Assembly: GCA_934541115.1 (NCBI GenBank)
Contig: CAKTDF010000001.1
Location: forward strand, 62,001-126,000
Direction: 5' to 3'
Length of the DNA stretch: 64,000 nt
Source: an uncultured Eubacteriales bacterium
GTDB lineage: Bacteria; Bacillota; Clostridia; Oscillospirales; Acutalibacteraceae
In this document: one piece after another, positions 18,134 through 27,636 of the stretch
Position numbering within the stretch: the first letter of the stretch is position 1
Layout of the letters: the number at the start of each line of letters is the position of its first letter
Program-made: the position numbers and the translations under genes
The notes under the pieces: model-generated
Database searches by the model: none
What the model saw: only the letters and a program-made list of their open reading frames with translations
What the model was told of the DNA's origin: nothing

Positions 18134-19789
18134 ATGAAAAAGAAAACAAAGAGGATTTTATCGGTCGTTCTTTCAATGCTGCTTTTGATGTCTGTTTTTG
18201 TTCCCGCTTTTGCGGTAACACCCACGATGACAGGCAGTAAGGTTCCCGTTGTTGTAATCGGCGGCGACGGAGATACTCTCGTTGACAAGGACGGAAAAGA
18301 TCTTCCAAAATGGTCTGAGGCTTTCGGCAATATTTCGAAAAAGGGCGACGATGACGAGGGCAGCAAGGAGATATATAAATCCGTTGCCAACGTTCTGCTT
18401 CCGTTCCTCATTGACGGACTTCTTACCGGAGACTATGACCGTTACTATGAAAATCTTCAAAAAGAGATTGCCGAGGTTTTTGCAGACAGTCTTCTTGATG
18501 AAAACGGCGAAGCTTCAAACGGCTCCGGACTTTCACAGAGAAGAAAGAATACGATGGCGTATAACGTGACCCGCGACTCAAAAAACGGCAAGGGTTATTA
18601 CGACTTTTATGACTACCAGTTCTATTATGACTGGAGACTTGATCCGCTTGAAACCGCCGACAGGCTTAATGAGTATATTCAGGCAATCAAAAAGGTTACG
18701 GGCGCACCGAAGGTTGCAATCATTGCCCGCTGTCTCGGTTCGGTTATTGCGATGGCTTATGTTGCAAAATACGGAACGGACGACCTACACGGTCTGAGCC
18801 TTGACGGCGCCGTTGCAAACGGTGCGGAGATTCTCAGTGAACCTATCAGCGGAAAGTTTGTGCTTGACGGAAACGCAATCAGCCGCTTCCTCATGGACAT
18901 GAAGGCTGTTGGTTTGATGGATGTTGACAGTCTCATTTTTGAAACTGTTGAGCTGGTTGAAAGGGCAGGTATACTCGGCACCGTTTCCGGCGTTACCAAG
19001 GAAACGATATATTATGTTGTTGTCAAAGGTGTGACAAGCGCACTCGCTCTTTCAACTTTCTGCACATGGCCGTCATTCTGGAGCATTGTCAAGGAAGACG
19101 ATTTTGACACTGCGATGGAATACGTTTTCGGTCCCGAGGGCGGAGAAAAGCGTGCCACTTATGCAAAGCTCATTGAAAAAATCAACAACTATGACGCGCT
19201 TGTGAGAAAGCATATTCCCGAGCTTATGAACGAGGTGAACGACAACGCGAACCTTGCGATCTTTTCAAAATACGGACTTCAGCTCAACCCGGTGGCTGAA
19301 TCGAGAAACAGGATCGCAGACCAGTTTGTAACCGTTGAGCGTTCTTCATACGGAGCAACCACAACAGATATTTATTCTACCTTTTCCGATGAATATGTTG
19401 CCGCAAGGATAAGCGAGGGCAAAGGAAAGTACATTGCTCCCGACAGGCAGGTTGACGCTTCAACATGTATGTTCCCGGATCAGACATGGTTCATCAAGGG
19501 TGCAGAACACGGCGACTGGATCGACATCGAATCCGAGGTTCTTTATACGGTTGCAACAGCCGACCGTCAGCTTACGATTGACGACCTTGACTGTTCACAG
19601 TTTTCGGTTTACAGCTACAAAACGGATAAGACGGATGCTATGACTGAGGAAAACTGCGATACCTATTATTGGAAGGCAAACAAAAACGCAGATCATCCGA
19701 ATTCCTCCGCTTTGAGGCTCCTCACTTTCCTCACGTCATTCTTCAGATGGCTCAAGACGATTTTCGATAGATTCATTATCAAGAAGTAA
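18134..19789 (+). CDS. Secreted alpha/beta hydrolase (LCAT/lipase-like) with Cys in the nucleophile position
   Basis: The 551-residue protein has a signal peptide (residues 1-27, ending PAFA). The fold is recognised from VPVVVIGG, the segment FYYDWRLDPLETADRLNEYI, and the nucleophile elbow AIIARCLGSVIAMAY. In LCAT-like lipases the elbow reads G-H-S-x-G; here it is A-R-C-L-G, placing Cys200 where Ser is expected. A late GAEHGDW segment could supply the histidine. The C-terminus ends with a hydrophobic and basic stretch that could associate with the membrane. The start at 18134 follows AAAGGAG by 10 nt. Substrate is unknown; a thiol hydrolase or an inactive relative are both possible. Confidence 0.65.
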   Translation: MKKKTKRILSVVLSMLLLMSVFVPAFAVTPTMTGSKVPVVVIGGDGDTLVDKDGKDLPKWSEAFGNISKKGDDDEGSKEIYKSVANVLLPFLIDGLLTGDYDRYYENLQKEIAEVFADSLLDENGEASNGSGLSQRRKNTMAYNVTRDSKNGKGYYDFYDYQFYYDWRLDPLETADRLNEYIQAIKKVTGAPKVAIIARCLGSVIAMAYVAKYGTDDLHGLSLDGAVANGAEILSEPISGKFVLDGNAISRFLMDMKAVGLMDVDSLIFETVELVERAGILGTVSGVTKETIYYVVVKGVTSALALSTFCTWPSFWSIVKEDDFDTAMEYVFGPEGGEKRATYAKLIEKINNYDALVRKHIPELMNEVNDNANLAIFSKYGLQLNPVAESRNRIADQFVTVERSSYGATTTDIYSTFSDEYVAARISEGKGKYIAPDRQVDASTCMFPDQTWFIKGAEHGDWIDIESEVLYTVATADRQLTIDDLDCSQFSVYSYKTDKTDAMTEENCDTYYWKANKNADHPNSSALRLLTFLTSFFRWLKTIFDRFIIKK

Positions 19790-19846
19790 TCTTTTTTCAC
19801 TGCCGCTGACGCGTAGATTGCGGCGGATACATCTTCAAAAATAAAG

Positions 19847-19908
19847 AAAAGCTATAATTTACATCGGTGGATTTTTACCGCTCGTGAATTATAGCTTTTA
19901 TTTTTTTG
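19847..19908 (+). terminator. Intrinsic terminator after the hydrolase
   Basis: A 16-bp stem (19847-19862 with 19884-19899, one wobble) is followed by a T-run. The rest of the gap to mraZ contains only the mraZ promoter region. Confidence 0.8.
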
Positions 19909-19979
19909 CGTGTTGTGCTCGCTGTAAAGTCACATTCCGAAAGAGCAAAAAACTTTTTCGGTTTATTTGCCTTTTTCCC

Positions 19980-20008
19980 TTGACAAACGCAGCTATTATT
20001 AGTAAAAT
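19980..20008 (+). promoter_or_regulatory. Promoter of the mraZ (dcw) operon
   Basis: TTGACA (19980-19985) and TAAAAT (20003-20008) are separated by 17 bp. GTGGA, AGGG and GTGGGA motifs in the 80-bp leader could be MraZ boxes, but their spacing is irregular, so autoregulation is only a suggestion. Confidence 0.75.
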
Positions 20009-20090
20009 GAATCAAGTGGAGAAATAGGGCAATTTTGTGTGTTTCCAGTGGGATTTTGAAACTGATTTTGAATCGAAAGGGAGTGACGTG

Positions 20091-20597
20091 ATGGGTTCGT
20101 TCGTCGGAACATATGAATACAGTCTCGACTCAAAAAACAGATTGGTCGTTCCGACTTCGTTCAAAGAACTCATCGGGAACGCTTTCGTCGTCAGGGCAAA
20201 GCCCGGAAAATTTTCTCACATCGACTGCTTTTTCACAGATAAGTTTGAGTCTGCGGTTGAAGCAGAAGTTAAGGAATATGTGAACGGAGGAATTCCGCGC
20301 GACATGGCTTTGGCAATGTCAAGAATGTGCTCGAACCTTGTTTGTATCGACGCTCACGGAAGAATAACCGTTCCGGCGAAGATTCTTGAAAAGGCGCATA
20401 TTACAAAGGAAAGCATCTTTGTCGGCATGGGCGATAAGTTTGAAATTTGGGATACCGAAATTTATAAGGCTTACACCGCAATTCTTGACGAACAGGCAGA
20501 CAAGCTGTTTGCTGCCAAGATGGCAGAAAATGACAAGCGCTTTGAATTCATGAGCGCCGGCTATATGATCCAGGTTCAGAACAACGGCATAAAGTGA
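20091..20597 (+). CDS. mraZ: MraZ, transcriptional regulator of the division cluster
   Basis: The 168-residue DNA-binding protein has two SpoVT/AbrB-like halves with the paired motifs SKNRLVVP and AHGRITVP. MraZ proteins bind repeats in their own promoter and control the dcw operon. This copy is somewhat longer than the usual ~143 residues, with an extended C-terminus. AAGGGAG lies 7 nt before the ATG at 20091; an upstream in-frame GTG is rejected. It heads the cluster, 13 nt before rsmH. Confidence 0.9.
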   Translation: MGSFVGTYEYSLDSKNRLVVPTSFKELIGNAFVVRAKPGKFSHIDCFFTDKFESAVEAEVKEYVNGGIPRDMALAMSRMCSNLVCIDAHGRITVPAKILEKAHITKESIFVGMGDKFEIWDTEIYKAYTAILDEQADKLFAAKMAENDKRFEFMSAGYMIQVQNNGIK

Positions 20598-20610
20598 GCG
20601 GAGGATTGAA

Positions 20611-21537
20611 ATGGAATTTTCTCATGTCAGCGTTCTGCTGAATGAAACGGTGGCTTCGCTTGCCGTTCAGCGTGACGGTACCTACGTTGACTGCACTGCC
20701 GGCGGCGGAGGTCACAGCGCCGAGGTTGCAAAGCACCTCGAAAGCGGAATGCTTTTTGCGCTTGACCAGGATCCGGAAGCGATTGAAACGCTGGAAGAAC
20801 GCTTTAAAAACAACAAAAACGTAACGGTCGTTCACACTAACTTTGAAAATATCAAAAGCGTTCTTTTTGAACGCGGGATTGAAGAGGTTGACGGAATTAT
20901 GGCTGACCTTGGCGTCAGCTCCCATCAGCTCGATACTGCGGAAAGGGGCTTTTCCTTTCATAATGACGCGCCGCTTGATATGCGCATGTCAAAGCAGGGA
21001 GTTTCTGCCGCAGACCTTGTTAATACTCTTGAACAAAGAGAACTTGAAAAGATCATTCGCCGCAACGGAGAAGAAAAATTTGCCTCTCAAATTGCAAGAG
21101 CGATAATCAGAGAAAGGCAAAAAAAGCCAATTGAAACCACTCTTGAGCTTGCGGAAATAATCAAAAGCGCAATGCCTGCCGCCGCGAGGAGAAATCCAGG
21201 GCACCCGGCGCGCAGAACCTTTCAAGCTCTCAGAATAGAAGTCAACGGCGAGCTGACAAAGCTCGAAAATTCGCTCGACGATATGTTTGACCTGCTTAAG
21301 GTCGGCGGCAGACTTTCAATAATCACTTTTCACTCGCTTGAAGACAGAATAGTCAAAAAAAAGTTTGCTTCATATTGCACGGGCTGCACCTGCCCGCCGG
21401 ATTTTCCGGTTTGTGTATGCGGAAAGACTCCGCGCGGAAAGCTCGTTTTTAAGTCGGTCTTGCCGTCGCAGGAGGAAATAGAAAACAACCCGCGTTCAAG
21501 GAGCGCGAGACTCAGATGCATTGAAAAAATAAAGTAA
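20611..21537 (+). CDS. rsmH: 16S rRNA (cytosine-1402-N4)-methyltransferase RsmH (MraW)
   Basis: The 308-residue SAM-dependent methyltransferase has the family motifs DCTAGGGGHS (SAM binding, near residue 29), IMADLGVSSHQLD, ERGFSF and ITFHSLEDR. The C-terminal region CTGCTCPPDFPVCVCG contains a cluster of cysteines. GGAGG precedes the ATG. It is the second gene of the dcw cluster. Confidence 0.95.
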   Translation: MEFSHVSVLLNETVASLAVQRDGTYVDCTAGGGGHSAEVAKHLESGMLFALDQDPEAIETLEERFKNNKNVTVVHTNFENIKSVLFERGIEEVDGIMADLGVSSHQLDTAERGFSFHNDAPLDMRMSKQGVSAADLVNTLEQRELEKIIRRNGEEKFASQIARAIIRERQKKPIETTLELAEIIKSAMPAAARRNPGHPARRTFQALRIEVNGELTKLENSLDDMFDLLKVGGRLSIITFHSLEDRIVKKKFASYCTGCTCPPDFPVCVCGKTPRGKLVFKSVLPSQEEIENNPRSRSARLRCIEKIK

Positions 21538-21694
21538 ACGGTCGGTTCACGGCGAAAATCGGCAAAACAGCTTTTGTCGAATATGCCGGGTCATTGCGGT
21601 GTTTATCCGGTCGGCGTTTACTACAGCGGTTGCCGCAGCTTTCGGCGGCAGTGACGGCAGCTTTGTGCCGAATACAGATAAAGAGGAGAACAAT

Positions 21695-22174
21695 ATGTCC
21701 GCTCAGTTTGCTTATGACTATGATTATCTTTTTGAACCTATAGGCTCCAACGCAGCGCCGAATCTTGAACCGAACCGCAGACCGCAGGAAAAGCCGCAGG
21801 AGAAAACCGGTCCGGAGCTTCGCCGCCTCAAAAAGCGCCGTCCGAGCGCAAGAGAGCGCGAACGCGCAAGCTACGTTGCCGTTGCAAAGGCTTTTGCTTG
21901 GATGGCTTTTGTAATTGCCCTTGTGGGAACATTCTGCAACAGCCTTGTTGAGTGCAATGTCAGCCGCATCGAGCTGCAGAACACGCAAAAAGAGCTTGCA
22001 ATGTATAAGGAAGAGACCGTTGTGCTCCGGGACAAGCTTTCAAAGCTCGTCAGCGCGAACAACATTGACAAAATAGCGGTTGAAAAGCTCGGTCTTGTTA
22101 AGGTTGCTTCTTCAAACGAGGTTTACCTTGACACCGGAAAGGAAAACAAGGTCATCGTTTCGCAAAAGAACTGA
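21695..22174 (+). CDS. ftsL: FtsL-like cell division protein
   Basis: The 159-residue bitopic protein has a long basic cytoplasmic N-terminus (about 1-65), one membrane helix (about 68-90) and an extracytoplasmic coiled coil (SRIELQNTQKELAMYKEE). FtsL forms a complex with FtsQ/DivIB and DivIC to activate FtsW and the division PBP. Assignment rests on topology and position between rsmH and the PBP, since FtsL sequence is poorly conserved. The ATG at 21695 follows GAGGAG; a longer upstream frame has no ribosome binding site. Confidence 0.75.
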   Translation: MSAQFAYDYDYLFEPIGSNAAPNLEPNRRPQEKPQEKTGPELRRLKKRRPSARERERASYVAVAKAFAWMAFVIALVGTFCNSLVECNVSRIELQNTQKELAMYKEETVVLRDKLSKLVSANNIDKIAVEKLGLVKVASSNEVYLDTGKENKVIVSQKN

Positions 22175-22178
22175 TTTT

Positions 22179-22755
22179 GGACGTTAGACGGCGTGATTTA
22201 AAATATCTATTATCTATTATCTAAAAACGTTGAGTTTATCGACGAACGCGAATTTTGCACGCACGAAGTCAGAGGTTAGACGTAAGATGTTGGATTTTGG
22301 ATCTTAGACATCGTGGCGGGAACGTTGCGGGTGATTTTTCACGAGGTTAAAACCGTTACGCTCCACGGGCGATTCGTGAATCGCCCCTACAAAATTTCCG
22401 GTAAATGTTAGCTCGTAGGGGCGGCTCACGAGCCGCCCATGAACCTAACGATTTCAACCGCAGAAAAAACAACCGCAAACGCGTTTGTTGAATTGTCCAA
22501 CGTCTAACGTCTAACATCTAAAATCTAAATTCGTAGGGGCGGATTATGTTCCGCCCGCAAGCCTGCGGCTATTTAGATAATAGATAATGGATAATAGATA
22601 ATAGATAATAAGACGCGGCGTCACCGCCAAGATGTCTAACGTCTAACATCTAACATCTAAAATCTAAATTCGTAGGGGCAGATTATGTTCCGCCCACAAG
22701 CCTACGGCTATTTAGATAATAGATAATGGATAATAGATAATAGATATTTTAGGGG
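22179..22755. repeat. Repeat array 2 between ftsL and the PBP gene
   Basis: It opens with module B then module A in reverse orientation (AAATATCTATTATC, near 22199). Four REP-like hairpins follow at 22367-22390, 22415-22438, 22533-22556 and 22672-22695. Module A in forward orientation occurs near 22573 and again near 22714-22750. It closely resembles array 6 (46.6-47.0 kb) over several hundred bp. It separates two genes normally co-transcribed. Confidence 0.9.
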
Positions 22756-22853
22756 AAATACCTACGTACAAAATATCTGCTACCCACCCATCTTTCTCTG
22801 ATATTTTCAATTTCTGATGAATATATATTAAAGGACTTTTTAAAAGGACTTGA

Positions 22854-22931
22854 GAAAAAGCTGTTTTTCCATCCGGCTTTTTCTTCCAAAATCGGCGGAC
22901 GCATTATCCAACGGGAAAAATGACGTCCGCC
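22854..22931 (+). promoter_or_regulatory. Two hairpins in the leader of the division PBP gene
   Basis: GAAAAAGC pairs with GCTTTTTC across 22854-22883, giving a terminator-like stem rich in T at its 3' side. GGCGGACG (22894-22901) pairs with CGTCCGCC (22924-22931). Both lie between repeat array 2 and the ribosome binding site. Confidence 0.4.
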
Positions 22932-22972
22932 AAGTTTGGCATTTAGGGCTTTATCGAAAAGGAGGAACCAAA

Positions 22973-25300
22973 ATGGCCTCTTTGGGCAAATTATTCAAAA
23001 AAGATAAGATAAGAAAAAGGAATGACCTTTCGTTCAAAAAAAGGGCAAGGAGCATAACCGCTTTTGTTCTTGCCGTTCTCATTTTTTTGAGTCTCGGTCG
23101 TGTGGGCTGGATAATGGTCGTCCACGGAGACGAATATCGCTCAAAGGCAGAGCGCAATCAACTCTATGACACCGAGCTGAAGGCTGTTCGCGGAACGATA
23201 TATGACTGCAATATGACGCCGCTTGTTACAAGCTCTTCGGCATGGATCTTTTGCGCAGATCCGCTTGAGATCAAAAAGTATTTCAGGTCGGAAAGCGACG
23301 GCGAACGCATGTGGAAAGACTATGTTAGTTACCTTTCAAAGAAAATTGCGAAAATCCTGTCGCTCAAAAAGAAAGACGTAAAAAGCTCTCTGCTCGACAG
23401 CGAAAAAAGCTATGTACGTATTGCAAAAAAGGTTGACGCAAACCGCCGCCTTGCGCTTGACGAGCTGCTGAACGAGGCTTATGTTTACGGATACTATGAC
23501 AACAAAAAGGAAAAAACGGTCAAGGCAAAGGCGTTCTTTTCATATGAGAACGACACGCTGCGCCTGTATCCGGAAAACAACTTTGCTTCAACGATAATCG
23601 GTGTGACGGACGCGGACGGAAGAGGAATTTCCGGCGTTGAGGTCTACTATAACGATCAGCTAAGCGGACGCAACGGACGTCAGGTTACTGCCAAAAACTC
23701 GATCGGTCAGGCGCTCGATTCAAGCTATGAGACCGTTTTTGACGCCGAGCAGGGCTACGGCGTTGCCCTCACCATTGACTCAAATATTCAGTATTACCTT
23801 GAAAACGCGCTCAATCATGCGCTTGAAAACACAAAGGCAAAGGGCGTTTACGGCATAGTTATGGACGTTGACACAGGCAAGGTTCTCGCCATGAGCAACA
23901 AGCCGGACTTTGACCTCAACGACCCGAGAACGCTGGTCTCAAAATCGGCAAAAAAGGCGCTCAAAAAGTATGAGGGTACCGATGAATATTCCTCAAAGCT
24001 CACAGAGGCGCTTTTCAGCCAGTGGAACAGCTATTGCGTTACAAACAACTATGAGCCCGGCTCAACATTCAAAATTTTTACCCTTGCTGCCGCACTTGAA
24101 GAGGGTGCCGTCAACAAGAACACAACATACACCTGCGGCGGATATTACAAGGTTGCAAATGACACCATTATTCACTGCGCAAACACTGCCGGACACGGCT
24201 TTCAAACGCTCACGCAGGGTCTTATGAACTCCTGCAACCCGTTTTTCATCAATATCGGTCAGATACTCGGAGTTCAGACCTACTACAAGTATTTTGAAGC
24301 CTTCGGCTTTACGGAAAGGACGGGAATAGACCTCACGGGCGAATCTTATCCCGTTTATCACAAACTTGACAAAATGGGTGTTGTTGAGCTTGCAAGTACA
24401 TCATACGGTCAGTCGTTCAGAGTCAGCCCGATTCAGATGATCACCGCAGCCTGCGCCATTGCCAACGGCGGAAAGCTGATGAAGCCATATGTTGTTGACA
24501 GCATTGTTGACACACAGGGCAACATAATCTCAAAAAACGAGCCCACCGTCAAACGCCAGGTCATTTCCGAATCCACGGCTGCAACCGTCAGAGAGATGAT
24601 GGAGGCGGTTGTTGAGGGCGGTACGGGAAAGAACGCTTATATTGAGGGCTACCGCGTTGCCGGAAAGACCGCAACGAGCGAAAAGCTCGACACAAAGGAT
24701 CCGGACGACTACATTGCCTCTTTCCTTTGCTTTGCTCCGGCTAACGACCCAAAGGTCGCCGTTCTTGTCGGCGTTGATGAGCCTCCCGGAATATACCGCG
24801 GCGGCGGTGTTCTTGCCGCTCCGATTGCCAAGGAGGTTCTTGAGTCAACGCTCAAATATCTGAACGTTGAGCCGCAGTATACCAAAGACGAGCTTGCAAG
24901 CATCAGCAGCAAAACGCCTGACCTTTGCAAGCAGGAAGTATCCGCAGCAAAGCTCGCAGCCTCAAACGAGGGCTTCTCGGTCAAGATTGTCGGCAGCGGA
25001 AAAACAGTTGTTTCACAGGTACCCGCCGCGGGTCAGTCGATTCCCGAAGGCGGTGTGATAGTTCTTTATACAGAGGATAACTCCAAAACGCAGGTCGTCA
25101 AGGTTCCGTCATTCACAGGCATGTCTGCCTCTGAGGCTAACCGAACCGCAATTGCAAGCGGACTGAACATCGTCTTTTCCGGACCGTCTCAGTCTGTGGG
25201 TGCAAAAGTATATAAACAAAGCGTGGAAACGGGCACGGAAGTTGAAGCAGGCTCTTCAGTGACGGTCTATTTCCAGGCAACGGCAAATATGGACGACTGA
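22973..25300 (+). CDS. Class B penicillin-binding protein with two PASTA domains (PBP2B/SpoVD type)
   Basis: The 775-residue septal transpeptidase has a cytoplasmic basic start, one membrane helix (about 30-50), a dimerisation domain and the transpeptidase domain. Catalytic motifs are S-T-F-K, S-C-N and K-T-A (the last normally K-T-G). Two PASTA domains follow from about residue 640. With FtsW it polymerises and crosslinks septal peptidoglycan. It stands where pbpB/spoVD stand in Bacillus; only one copy is present, so pbpB versus spoVD cannot be decided. AAAGGAGG precedes the ATG at 22973. Confidence 0.9.
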   Translation: MASLGKLFKKDKIRKRNDLSFKKRARSITAFVLAVLIFLSLGRVGWIMVVHGDEYRSKAERNQLYDTELKAVRGTIYDCNMTPLVTSSSAWIFCADPLEIKKYFRSESDGERMWKDYVSYLSKKIAKILSLKKKDVKSSLLDSEKSYVRIAKKVDANRRLALDELLNEAYVYGYYDNKKEKTVKAKAFFSYENDTLRLYPENNFASTIIGVTDADGRGISGVEVYYNDQLSGRNGRQVTAKNSIGQALDSSYETVFDAEQGYGVALTIDSNIQYYLENALNHALENTKAKGVYGIVMDVDTGKVLAMSNKPDFDLNDPRTLVSKSAKKALKKYEGTDEYSSKLTEALFSQWNSYCVTNNYEPGSTFKIFTLAAALEEGAVNKNTTYTCGGYYKVANDTIIHCANTAGHGFQTLTQGLMNSCNPFFINIGQILGVQTYYKYFEAFGFTERTGIDLTGESYPVYHKLDKMGVVELASTSYGQSFRVSPIQMITAACAIANGGKLMKPYVVDSIVDTQGNIISKNEPTVKRQVISESTAATVREMMEAVVEGGTGKNAYIEGYRVAGKTATSEKLDTKDPDDYIASFLCFAPANDPKVAVLVGVDEPPGIYRGGGVLAAPIAKEVLESTLKYLNVEPQYTKDELASISSKTPDLCKQEVSAAKLAASNEGFSVKIVGSGKTVVSQVPAAGQSIPEGGVIVLYTEDNSKTQVVKVPSFTGMSASEANRTAIASGLNIVFSGPSQSVGAKVYKQSVETGTEVEAGSSVTVYFQATANMDD

Positions 25301-25317
25301 CGTCACGGAGGAAAAGT

Positions 25318-26730
25318 ATGAAGCTTTCAGCATTGTTTGAAGATGCCGGACTGACCGGCGAAAACAGGGACGTTGAAATAAGCTTTATAACCGATGATTC
25401 AAGAAAATGCCGCCCGGGTTCGCTCTTTGTCTGCCACAGCGGCGCAGAGAGATTCATTCCGGAAGCGGAGCAAAACGGCGCGGTCTGCGTTGTTTCGCAA
25501 TCCGGGGCACAGGAAACGGTGAAAGTTTTTGATTCAAGAGAGGCTTACAGCATCCTTTGCCGCGCATTTTTTGGCTTTCCGGATAAGCGGCTGCGTCTGA
25601 TAGGCGTGACCGGAACAAACGGAAAGACAACAACTGCGTCGATGCTGAGCTTTATTCTTGAGCTTTGCGGAAGAAAAACAGGCCTCATCTCAACCGTTCG
25701 CAACTGCATTGACGGCGAGGAAAAAGCCGAAATGACAACTCCGGACTGCTTTGAAATTTCTCGTATGCTCTCGCTCCTTGAAAAAAGCGACGGCGAGTTC
25801 TGTGTGATTGAGGCTTCTTCTCAAGGACTTGTTCAAAAGCGGCTTTACGGCTTTGAGTTTGAAACGGCGGTTTTTACGAATCTTTCCGAGGATCACCTTG
25901 ACTATCATAAAACCTTTGAAAACTATAAAAACGCAAAAAAAGAGCTTTTTCTTAACTGCAAAAACGCCGTGCTGAACTTTGACGACCCTGTGTTTGCCGA
26001 GTTCTCGGCGGTGTGCGGCGGAAAAACTCTGAGCTATTCCACTTTGAGCAATGACGCGGACTTCACCGCAAAGGATATCCGCGAAAGGGAAACCGAGCTT
26101 AGCTATGTTTTGGTTTCAGACAGCTTGATTCAGAGAATAAAGCTCAATCTGTGCGGTGATTTCAACGTTCAAAATTCGCTTGCCGCAGTTTTGGCGGCGT
26201 ATTCGCTCGGAATCGGCGTTGAAGACTGTGCAGCGGCGCTCAAAAACTACTTTCCTGAAAAAGGAAGAATGGAAATACTTGACACGGATACACCTTATAG
26301 GGTTATAATAGACTACGCTCACACACCGGATTCTTTGAGACGCGCCCTTTTGTCGTTGCGCCGTTTTTGCCGCGGAAGGCTCATTGTTCTTTTTGGCTGC
26401 GGCGGCGACAGAGAACGCGAAAAGCGTCCGCAGATGGGAAAAATAGCCACGGAAAACGCAGACATCGTTTTTGTTACGAATGACAATCCGCGCAGTGAAA
26501 ATCCGACTGATATCATTGATGAAATTCTTTCCGGCGTATCAAGGGGAAAGGCTTCGGTCTTTGTTTGTGAGGACAGAGCCAAGGCAATTGCCCTTGCGCT
26601 CAAAAAAGCCAAAACGGGTGATACGGTCCTCCTTGCGGGAAAAGGACACGAGGTCTTTCAGCAGATCGGAGACGAAAAGAAAAGCTTTGACGAGAGAGAA
26701 ATTGTCCGCTCCGTTTTGAGTAAACGCTGA
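25318..26730 (+). CDS. murE: UDP-MurNAc-tripeptide synthetase MurE (meso-DAP adding)
   Basis: The 470-residue Mur ligase adds the third amino acid to the UDP-MurNAc dipeptide. The ATP-binding motif GVTGTNGKTTT is near residue 98. The DNPR motif near residue 389 (TNDNPRSENP) is the marker of enzymes that use meso-diaminopimelate rather than lysine. GGAGG lies before the ATG, 17 nt after the PBP stop. The usual next gene, murF, is missing and replaced by repeat array 3. Confidence 0.95.
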   Translation: MKLSALFEDAGLTGENRDVEISFITDDSRKCRPGSLFVCHSGAERFIPEAEQNGAVCVVSQSGAQETVKVFDSREAYSILCRAFFGFPDKRLRLIGVTGTNGKTTTASMLSFILELCGRKTGLISTVRNCIDGEEKAEMTTPDCFEISRMLSLLEKSDGEFCVIEASSQGLVQKRLYGFEFETAVFTNLSEDHLDYHKTFENYKNAKKELFLNCKNAVLNFDDPVFAEFSAVCGGKTLSYSTLSNDADFTAKDIRERETELSYVLVSDSLIQRIKLNLCGDFNVQNSLAAVLAAYSLGIGVEDCAAALKNYFPEKGRMEILDTDTPYRVIIDYAHTPDSLRRALLSLRRFCRGRLIVLFGCGGDREREKRPQMGKIATENADIVFVTNDNPRSENPTDIIDEILSGVSRGKASVFVCEDRAKAIALALKKAKTGDTVLLAGKGHEVFQQIGDEKKSFDEREIVRSVLSKR

Positions 26731-26740
26731 TTGAACACTG

Positions 26741-27597
26741 TGTTTAAAATATCTATTATCTATTATCCATTATCTATTATCTATTATCTAAAAACGTTGG
26801 GTTCATTGACGGACGCAAATTTTGCACGCACGAAGTCGTAGGTTAGACGTTAGACATTGGATTTTAGACGTTAGATGGCGTGGCGGGTTCGTTGCGGGTG
26901 ATTTTTTACGAGTTTAAAGCCGTTGAGCTCCACGGGCGGAACACAATCCGCCCCTACAAAATGATTCCACGGCGTTAAATTCGTAGGGGCAGGACCTGTG
27001 CCTGCCCATGGGATTTAACCGTTTTCAGCAACGTTTATGTTCCTTGGAATTTTCGCTCCATGGGCGATTCGTGAATCGCCCCTACAATGAGTGTAAATCG
27101 TAGGGGCGGCTCACGAGCCGCCCGGAAAACGCAGAAAAAAGCAAAAACGCTATGGGCGGGCACAGATCCCGCCCGTACGAAGATAGATTTTAGACATTGG
27201 ATTTTAGATGTTAGATGGCGTGGTGGGAACGCTGGACTGATTTTTTACGAGGTTAAAGCCGCTGCGCTCCACGGGCGATTCGTGAATCGCCCCTACAATG
27301 AGTGTAAATCGTAGGGGCGGATCGTGTTCCGCCCGGAAAATTAACGCTTTTTTAGATAATAGATAATGGATAATAGATAATAGATAATAGATATTTAAAC
27401 GGCGGCGTTACCGCTAAGGTGTCTAACATCTAGCATCTAGCATCTAAATCCGTAGGGACGGCTCACGAGCCGCCCGGAAAACCATAACGCTTTTTTAGAT
27501 AATAGATAATAGATAATGGATAATAGATAATAGATATTTAAACGCGGAGTGACAGCCATGCCGTCCAACGTCTAAAATCTAAAATCTAACATCTAAT
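26741..27597. repeat. Repeat array 3 between murE and mraY (the largest)
   Basis: About 860 bp. It starts with reverse module A (from 26744) and carries REP-like hairpins at 26934-26957, 26983-27007, 27062-27085, 27100-27123, 27154-27178, 27273-27296, 27311-27334 and 27452-27475, in both orientations. Forward module A occurs near 27353 and 27496, and module B occurs several times. It ends 40 bp before mraY. No real gene was found inside; one frame (27087-27314) is repeat sequence. Confidence 0.9.
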
Positions 27598-27636
27598 CTT
27601 TGAGTAACGAGTAATATTTTGGGGGATGTTATAAAT

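Noticed and set aside
20010..20085. MraZ boxes before mraZ
   Set aside because: GTGGA, AGGG and GTGGGA occur but not at regular 10-bp intervals, so they are mentioned only with the promoter.
27087..27314. 75-codon frame inside repeat array 3
   Set aside because: It consists of repeat modules and hairpins and has no ribosome binding site.
26741..27597. Possible CRISPR array in the largest repeat region
   Set aside because: Repeat units are short tandem 7-8-mers and hairpins of varying sequence with no uniform repeat-spacer rhythm. The linkers are themselves repeated, and no cas gene is present.
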